Below, in pieces: positions 13,464 through 17,380 of a stretch of DNA of 17,380 nucleotides. Origin of the DNA: Anaerolineae bacterium (GTDB lineage Bacteria > Chloroflexota > Anaerolineae > Promineifilales > Promineifilaceae); the NCBI GenBank assembly GCA_028277515.1, contig JANQGC010000147.1:1-17380 (forward strand), written 5' to 3'. Position numbers and translations under genes: made by a program. Numbering within the stretch: the first letter of the stretch is position 1; every line of letters starts with the position of its first letter. The notes under the pieces are model-generated. The model did not search any database. It saw only the letters and a program-made list of their open reading frames with translations, and was not told the DNA's origin.

Positions 13464-15743
13464 ATGGTTGAACGTGATGAGATCAGCGGCTCCGTGGAGC
13501 GGATCACTTACTATAACCAGGAGAATGGCTACTCGGTCATCCGTCTGAAACCGGACACGCGCGGTATGCTGCCCTTCAAGTATGGGCGGGAATCACTGAT
13601 CACCGTTGTCGGTAATCTGCCGGAGGTTAATCCCGGCGAATGGTTGAAGTTGGGCGGCCGTTGGACCAGTCACAGCAAACACGGCCGCCAATTCCAGGCC
13701 GAACATTGCGAGCAGTCACTGCCCGCCTCGACCGAGGGCATTAAACGCTATTTGGGTTCAGGCATGATCCGCGGCATTGGCCCGGTGATGGCTGAACGCA
13801 TTGTGGATCGTTTTGGCGAGGAAACGCTAGAGGTGATCGATCATGAGCCTGAGCGGTTGGGTGAGGTGCTGGGCATCGGCAAAAAACGCATCCGCAGCAT
13901 CATCAAGTCCTGGGATGAACAACGGGCGATCAAGGATGTGATGATCTTCTTGCAGGCGCATGGCGTTTCCACCAACCTGGCAGTCAAGATTTATAAAAAA
14001 TATGGTGATGACTCGCTGCATGTGGTGCAAAATACCCCTTATCGCCTGGTCAAAGATGTATATGGTATTGGCTTTAAGACGGCCGACCAGATCGCCAAGG
14101 CGCTGGGTTTGGCTCATGACGATCCGCAGCGTATTGAAGCCGGCGTGGCTTATACGCTCAACCGAATGGCCGAAGAGGGGCATGTTTATATGCCCCAGGA
14201 AGAATTGGAACCGGAAGCGGAGAAAATTTTGGAGGTGGAAGCGACGAAAATCACTGAGGTCGTCGATGCCCTGGAAACAAGCGATTTTATCAAGCGCGAG
14301 AAAATTACCTATCACATTGAGCCACAAACGGCCGGCGTTTCTTACGAACCCCTTTTTGACTCTGCTACGGCGGATAGAAGTATCAAAGAAGAGCAGGCTG
14401 TTTACCTGACCCAGCTCTATTACTCAGAAATTGGTGTCACCAACCGCGTGAAGGGACTGCTTGAGCACCCGCTCAGCCGCCTGCGGGGGTTAAAAAATAT
14501 CAGTCATCGTGAACTGAACCGTTACGCTCAAGGGAAACGGGGAGCGAATGTAAGCCTGGCGCCGCAGCAAATCGAAGCGATTAAAACGGCGATCGGCCAT
14601 AAGGTGACTATTCTTACCGGTGGGCCGGGCACGGGCAAGACGACAACGCTGCGAGCCTTGCTGGACTTGCTGGATGCGAAAAGAGCGACTTATGCGCTGG
14701 CCTCGCCGACGGGCCGGGCAGCCAAGCGGCTGTCTGAGGCGACGGGCCGGGAGGCTAAAACGGTGCATCGCCTGCTGGAATATAATCCGGGGGAGGGATT
14801 CGGCCGTGAGGAATCCAATCCGATTGAAGCGGACATGATCGTCATTGATGAGGCCTCCATGCTCGATCTGCCCCTGGCCAATAATCTATTTAAGGCGATC
14901 CGCCCAGACTGTCACGTGCTTCTGGTCGGTGACATCGACCAGCTTCCTTCAGTGGGTGCAGGGGATGTTTTGGGTGATTTGATCGATTCCGGGGTAACGG
15001 CCGTGGTTCGTTTGCAGACGATATTTCGCCAGGCGGAGAACTCTTTGATCGTACGTAACGCTCACCGTATCAACCAGGGTTTGCTGCCGGAGACGCGCAA
15101 AGATGCCGGCGATTTTTTCCTTTTTGTTAAGCAGGAACCGCAAGAAGTGGCCGAACTGCTGGTGGATATCGTTCAGCGTCGTCTGCCGCTCAAATTCGGC
15201 TTCGATCCGCTGGACGATATTCAGGTTTTGTCGCCAATGTACAACGGGCAGACAGGCGTGCGTCAACTCAATTTAGATCTGCAGGCGGCATTGAATCCAC
15301 CGGGCAAAAGGAAGGGGGAACGGCGGCTGGGCGGAAGGGTGTTCCGTGTAGGTGACAAGGTGATGCAGACGGTCAATAATTATGATAAAAATGTGTTTAA
15401 TGGAGATATCGGCCGGATCACCGCCCTGGACACCGTGCAGCAAACAGTGAGTATTAATATTGATGGTGCACCGGTGGTTTACGATTTCCTGGAAATGGAT
15501 GAATTGGTTCACGCCTATGCGATCAGCGTACACAAAAGCCAGGGCGCGGAATATCCTTGCGTTGTCCTTCCAGTGGTCACCCAGCATTACATGATGCTGC
15601 AGCGCAATTTACTGTATACGGCCGTCACCCGGGCCAAAAAGGTCGTCATCCTGGTCGGCACGCGGCGCGCTATCGCAATCGCTGTCAAAAATGATAAAGT
15701 TACCCAACGGCATACGGCGCTGGACTGGCGATTGCAAAAATAG
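13464..15743 (+). CDS. recD2: RecD2-type ATP-dependent 5'-3' DNA helicase
   Basis: This 759-residue superfamily 1B helicase is of the RecBC-independent RecD2 kind. The long N-terminal part (EISGSVERITYYNQENGYSV start, then helix-hairpin-helix-like MIRGIGPVMAERIV, LGIGKKRIRSI and YGIGFKTADQIA) is typical of RecD2 and absent from short RecD. Motor motifs are Walker A GGPGTGKTTT (about 386-395), Walker B MIVIDEAS (about 458-465), GDIDQLPSVGAGDVL, LQTIFRQAENS, the SH3-like insertion region, VHKSQGAEYP (about 690) and NLLYTAVTRAKK (about 715). All motifs look intact. In bacteria lacking RecBC it acts in recombination and damage tolerance. No repair gene is nearby; the flanking genes are unrelated, and the gene seems to have its own promoter and probably stands alone. 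Confidence 0.95.
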   Translation: MVERDEISGSVERITYYNQENGYSVIRLKPDTRGMLPFKYGRESLITVVGNLPEVNPGEWLKLGGRWTSHSKHGRQFQAEHCEQSLPASTEGIKRYLGSGMIRGIGPVMAERIVDRFGEETLEVIDHEPERLGEVLGIGKKRIRSIIKSWDEQRAIKDVMIFLQAHGVSTNLAVKIYKKYGDDSLHVVQNTPYRLVKDVYGIGFKTADQIAKALGLAHDDPQRIEAGVAYTLNRMAEEGHVYMPQEELEPEAEKILEVEATKITEVVDALETSDFIKREKITYHIEPQTAGVSYEPLFDSATADRSIKEEQAVYLTQLYYSEIGVTNRVKGLLEHPLSRLRGLKNISHRELNRYAQGKRGANVSLAPQQIEAIKTAIGHKVTILTGGPGTGKTTTLRALLDLLDAKRATYALASPTGRAAKRLSEATGREAKTVHRLLEYNPGEGFGREESNPIEADMIVIDEASMLDLPLANNLFKAIRPDCHVLLVGDIDQLPSVGAGDVLGDLIDSGVTAVVRLQTIFRQAENSLIVRNAHRINQGLLPETRKDAGDFFLFVKQEPQEVAELLVDIVQRRLPLKFGFDPLDDIQVLSPMYNGQTGVRQLNLDLQAALNPPGKRKGERRLGGRVFRVGDKVMQTVNNYDKNVFNGDIGRITALDTVQQTVSINIDGAPVVYDFLEMDELVHAYAISVHKSQGAEYPCVVLPVVTQHYMMLQRNLLYTAVTRAKKVVILVGTRRAIAIAVKNDKVTQRHTALDWRLQK

Positions 15744-15745
15744 GC

Positions 15746-15782
15746 TGAAATCTATATGGGAACTATTTCCATATAGATTTCA
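15746..15782. other. Strong hairpin after recD2
   Basis: TGAAATCTATATGG (15746-15759) and CCATATAGATTTCA (15769-15782) are exact reverse complements, and the stem continues inward by three pairs (one G-U) to a 3-base loop. It starts 3 bases after the recD2 stop. There is no T-run on the plus strand, so it may be a 3'-end processing or stabilising structure, or a bidirectional barrier, and not a standard terminator. Its sequence is unrelated to the other palindromes, and its arms are not self-palindromic. Confidence 0.6.
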
Positions 15783-15806
15783 ATAAGTTTCCATAATGTT
15801 TTTAGG

Positions 15807-15835
15807 TTGTGTGATTTTTTTAGTTATGGTAAGAT
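15807..15835 (+). promoter_or_regulatory. Predicted promoter of the 15901 gene
   Basis: TTGTGT (15807-15812) and TAAGAT (15830-15835) are separated by 17 bases, a good sigma-70 arrangement, giving a start near 15842 and a leader of about 59 bases. The leader contains a possible 15-codon frame starting at 15863 (GAGGGG 10 bases before it) whose stop at 15908-15910 overlaps the start of the main gene. This could couple translation, or it could be chance. Confidence 0.5.
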
Positions 15836-15900
15836 AAACACCGACAGAGGGGATGTCACTGAATGAAGTACGAAATAATAAAAAATAAGGTAGGTGACAT

Positions 15901-16956
15901 ATGGACATAGTACGCAAGTACCCTTGGGTGTCGATTGCAGCGTCCTTCGTAGCAGGCTTAATCATCGGTCTCGTCGTTTTGGGTTGGTGGCTTTGGCCTG
16001 TAGAGTGGACGGACGCCACGCCGGCGCAGCTTGCTGAGCAGTACCAGGAAGCGTATGTAAGGATGGCTGCCGATTATTATGCCTTGAGCGGCAATGCCGA
16101 GGTCGTGCAACAGGCCTTTGGTGGCTGGGAAGCTGATGTTGTAGCCTGTTCTATGATTGAGACCACGGCCGACGCCGGTGAGCGTGCGCGCCTGGAAGCG
16201 ATTGCCACGGTTGTCAATGGCGCCGGCTGTTCAGGAATAGGACAAGATTTACAACAAGAAGAGGGGGGAGGCATTAGCGGTATATTATTGCCGGCGCTCT
16301 TCTTACTGCTGTTATTGGCAGCTCTTGTTGTTGCGATTTTCTACTTTCTCAACAGGCGCAACCAGGCGCGTGATGGAGACGACCTGGACGATCTTGTCTA
16401 TGAAGAAGTACCGGCCGCTGCGCCCTCAGCGATAGAGGCTCAACCGCAAGATGATGTAAGCACGGTAGCCATCGCTCGTTTTCACACGACTTACTCGCGA
16501 GGCCATGATGCTTATGACGACTCCTTCAGTATCGAAAATAGCAGTGCGGAGTTCCTTGGCGAATGTGGTGTGGGCATCGCCGAATCAATAGGCGCAGACG
16601 CGACCAAAAACGTGACGGCGCTGGAAATTTGGCTTTTTGACAAAAGCGATATCCGCACGATCACCAAGGTAGTGATGAGCGATCATGCGTTTTTTGATGA
16701 TGCATTAAAAGCGAAACTGGCACCTAAGGGAGAGCCGGTCCTGGCCAGGGAAACCGAAACGATCGTTTTGGAGACCGCTTCTTTGATAATCAATGCCGAG
16801 ATCACCGAAATGGCCTATGGTTCGGGAGAAGACTTGCCGCCAAAGAGTTATTTTGAACGAATAACGATCAGCTTATCGGTTTGGTCCAAAGAAGGAAGTT
16901 CTACCAGCCAGCCGCAAAGCGTGAGTGATGATGTTGACGATTTGATGGAATTTTAG
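15901..16956 (+). CDS. Conserved-looking two-TM protein of unknown function
   Basis: I do not recognise the family. The 351-residue protein has a first membrane helix at about 12-33 (VSIAASFVAGLIIGLVVLG). An extracytoplasmic segment of ~90 residues follows, with a Trp-rich start, helical character and two Cys (ADVVACSMIE and GAGCSGIG) that could form a disulfide. A second helix lies at about 125-148 (LLPALFLLLLLAALVVAIF). An acidic linker (GDDLDDLVYEEVP) leads into a cytoplasmic domain of ~150 residues beginning STVAIARFHTTYSRGHDAYDD, with alternating beta-type segments (NVTALEIWLFDKSDIRT, TITKVVMSD), and an acidic tail ending DDVDDLMEF. ATG 15901 follows AAGG/AGGT-type purine runs. The layout suggests a membrane-anchored sensor or scaffold, but no catalytic motif is visible. 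A terminator follows directly, so it is monocistronic. Confidence 0.8.
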   Translation: MDIVRKYPWVSIAASFVAGLIIGLVVLGWWLWPVEWTDATPAQLAEQYQEAYVRMAADYYALSGNAEVVQQAFGGWEADVVACSMIETTADAGERARLEAIATVVNGAGCSGIGQDLQQEEGGGISGILLPALFLLLLLAALVVAIFYFLNRRNQARDGDDLDDLVYEEVPAAAPSAIEAQPQDDVSTVAIARFHTTYSRGHDAYDDSFSIENSSAEFLGECGVGIAESIGADATKNVTALEIWLFDKSDIRTITKVVMSDHAFFDDALKAKLAPKGEPVLARETETIVLETASLIINAEITEMAYGSGEDLPPKSYFERITISLSVWSKEGSSTSQPQSVSDDVDDLMEF

Positions 16957-16980
16957 ACAGCTAGAAATTGAAATGCTTCA

Positions 16981-17010
16981 AGCCCCGACGTTAATGCCGG
17001 GGCTTTTTTT
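16981..17010 (+). terminator. Rho-independent terminator of the 15901 gene
   Basis: AGCCCCG (16981-16987)/CGGGGCT (16998-17004) make a GC-rich stem with a 10-base loop, followed by seven T (17004-17010). It is a textbook intrinsic terminator, 24 bases after the stop codon. The change in base composition begins just beyond it. Confidence 0.9.
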
Positions 17011-17022
17011 ATTTTAAAGTTA

Positions 17023-17380
17023 TCAAACGCGCCGGTAAGGGTCGAAGAGTTTTTGCCATTCCTCAAGCGCGTAGCGGTCGGTCATGCCGGCGATGTAATC
17101 GGCCACGATCCGCGCGGTCTCAGGCGTCCCTGCCCCCGCGCTCGCCGCGCGCCATTCGTCGGGCAGGCATTCGGGCTCGGCCAGGTACTGGGCGAAGAGC
17201 TCGCGCACCACCCGGCGGACCTTGGAGGTCATGCGGTTCACCCGATAGTGCCGGTACATGCGCTCGAACAGGAAGGCCTTGAGGGCCCGGTCATGCGCCA
17301 GCATCCCGTCCGAGAAGCCGACCAGCGGGCGTCCGGCGCCGCGCACCGCAGCCGCGCTCGCGGGCGCCGCGGCGGCCAGG
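17023..17380 (-). CDS. Deoxyguanosinetriphosphate triphosphohydrolase-like protein, C-terminal part (truncated by window edge)
   Basis: The minus-strand frame is open from the right edge to the stop at 17023-17025 (118 full codons). A GTG at 17346 is not a true start because the frame continues upstream. The sequence matches the C-terminal domain of HD-type dGTPases: AGRPLVGFSDGM, then LKAFLFERMYRHYRVNRM, a KVRRVVRELF helix, and ADYIAGMTDRYAL near the end. The HD catalytic residues would lie in the missing N-terminal part. The wording is closest to alphaproteobacterial forms (from memory). Hand-counted GC over 17041-17380 is about 71%, with codons ending mostly in G or C, unlike every other gene in the window. 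It is convergent with the 15901 gene. It may be contamination, a chimeric contig join, or recent transfer. Confidence 0.85.
   Translation of the reverse strand, partial: LAAAAPASAAAVRGAGRPLVGFSDGMLAHDRALKAFLFERMYRHYRVNRMTSKVRRVVRELFAQYLAEPECLPDEWRAASAGAGTPETARIVADYIAGMTDRYALEEWQKLFDPYRRV

Noticed and set aside
15746..15782. Considered as a further member of the paired 15-base palindrome family.
   Set aside because: Its arms pair with each other but are not self-palindromic 7+1+7 units, so it is an ordinary hairpin.

Overview
The window looks like a piece of a mid-GC (about 50% by eye) bacterial genome, most probably a Chloroflexota (Anaerolineae-like) organism. This is inferred from the mix of genes: a lipoprotein-type, Sec-exported (clade II) nitrous-oxide reductase with a NosB-like membrane protein and NosD, a CysO/Mec/CysM cysteine operon, and a paired DUF1800/DUF1501 locus. 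No rRNA or marker gene is present to prove the taxonomy. The last ~360 bases (17023 to the end) differ: a hand count gives about 71% GC over 17041-17380, and they encode the C-terminus of an alphaproteobacterial-looking dGTPase. They may be a chimeric assembly join or foreign DNA.

The left third, read on the minus strand from right to left, is cysM - mec - cysO - moeB(rhodanese) (7618 to 4719), then a Crp/Fnr-family regulator (4654/4636 to 3932), then nosZ - nosB - nosD (3785 to beyond the left edge). The four sulfur genes form a tight operon with one ATGA overlap. It activates a small ubiquitin-like sulfur carrier, loads it with sulfide, passes the sulfur to a PLP enzyme to make cysteine, and releases the product with a JAMM peptidase. 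Upstream of it lies a 560-base gap holding a promoter-like TATAAT, a pseudoknot-capable structured leader and a U-run terminator on the minus strand. This is a candidate cis-regulatory RNA that I cannot assign to a known class. The regulator sits just upstream of nosZ, and the nosZ promoter carries a perfect CTTTGCA-N4-TGCAAAG dyad placed like a class II Fnr site.

The middle, on the plus strand, is an ECF sigma factor, its zinc-binding membrane anti-sigma factor and a 4-TM protein (8180-9851, closed by a clear terminator). A paralogous 4-TM protein follows (9979-10485), then a Tat-exported DUF1800/DUF1501 pair (10513-13359). Next come a RecD2-type helicase with a leaderless-looking start (13464-15743) and an unrecognised two-TM protein (15901-16956) ending in a strong terminator.

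Two genome-scale patterns stand out. First, several gaps hold the same kind of element: two 15-base near-palindromes (7+1+7), reverse complements of each other and 3-9 bases apart. Three unrelated core words occur at four sites. Second, the palindrome CGGCCG occurs about 43 times by hand count, against about 5 expected, and its extended form ACGGCCGT about 8 times. This resembles the highly iterated palindromes of cyanobacteria. No tRNA, rRNA, CRISPR array, transposase or phage gene was seen.
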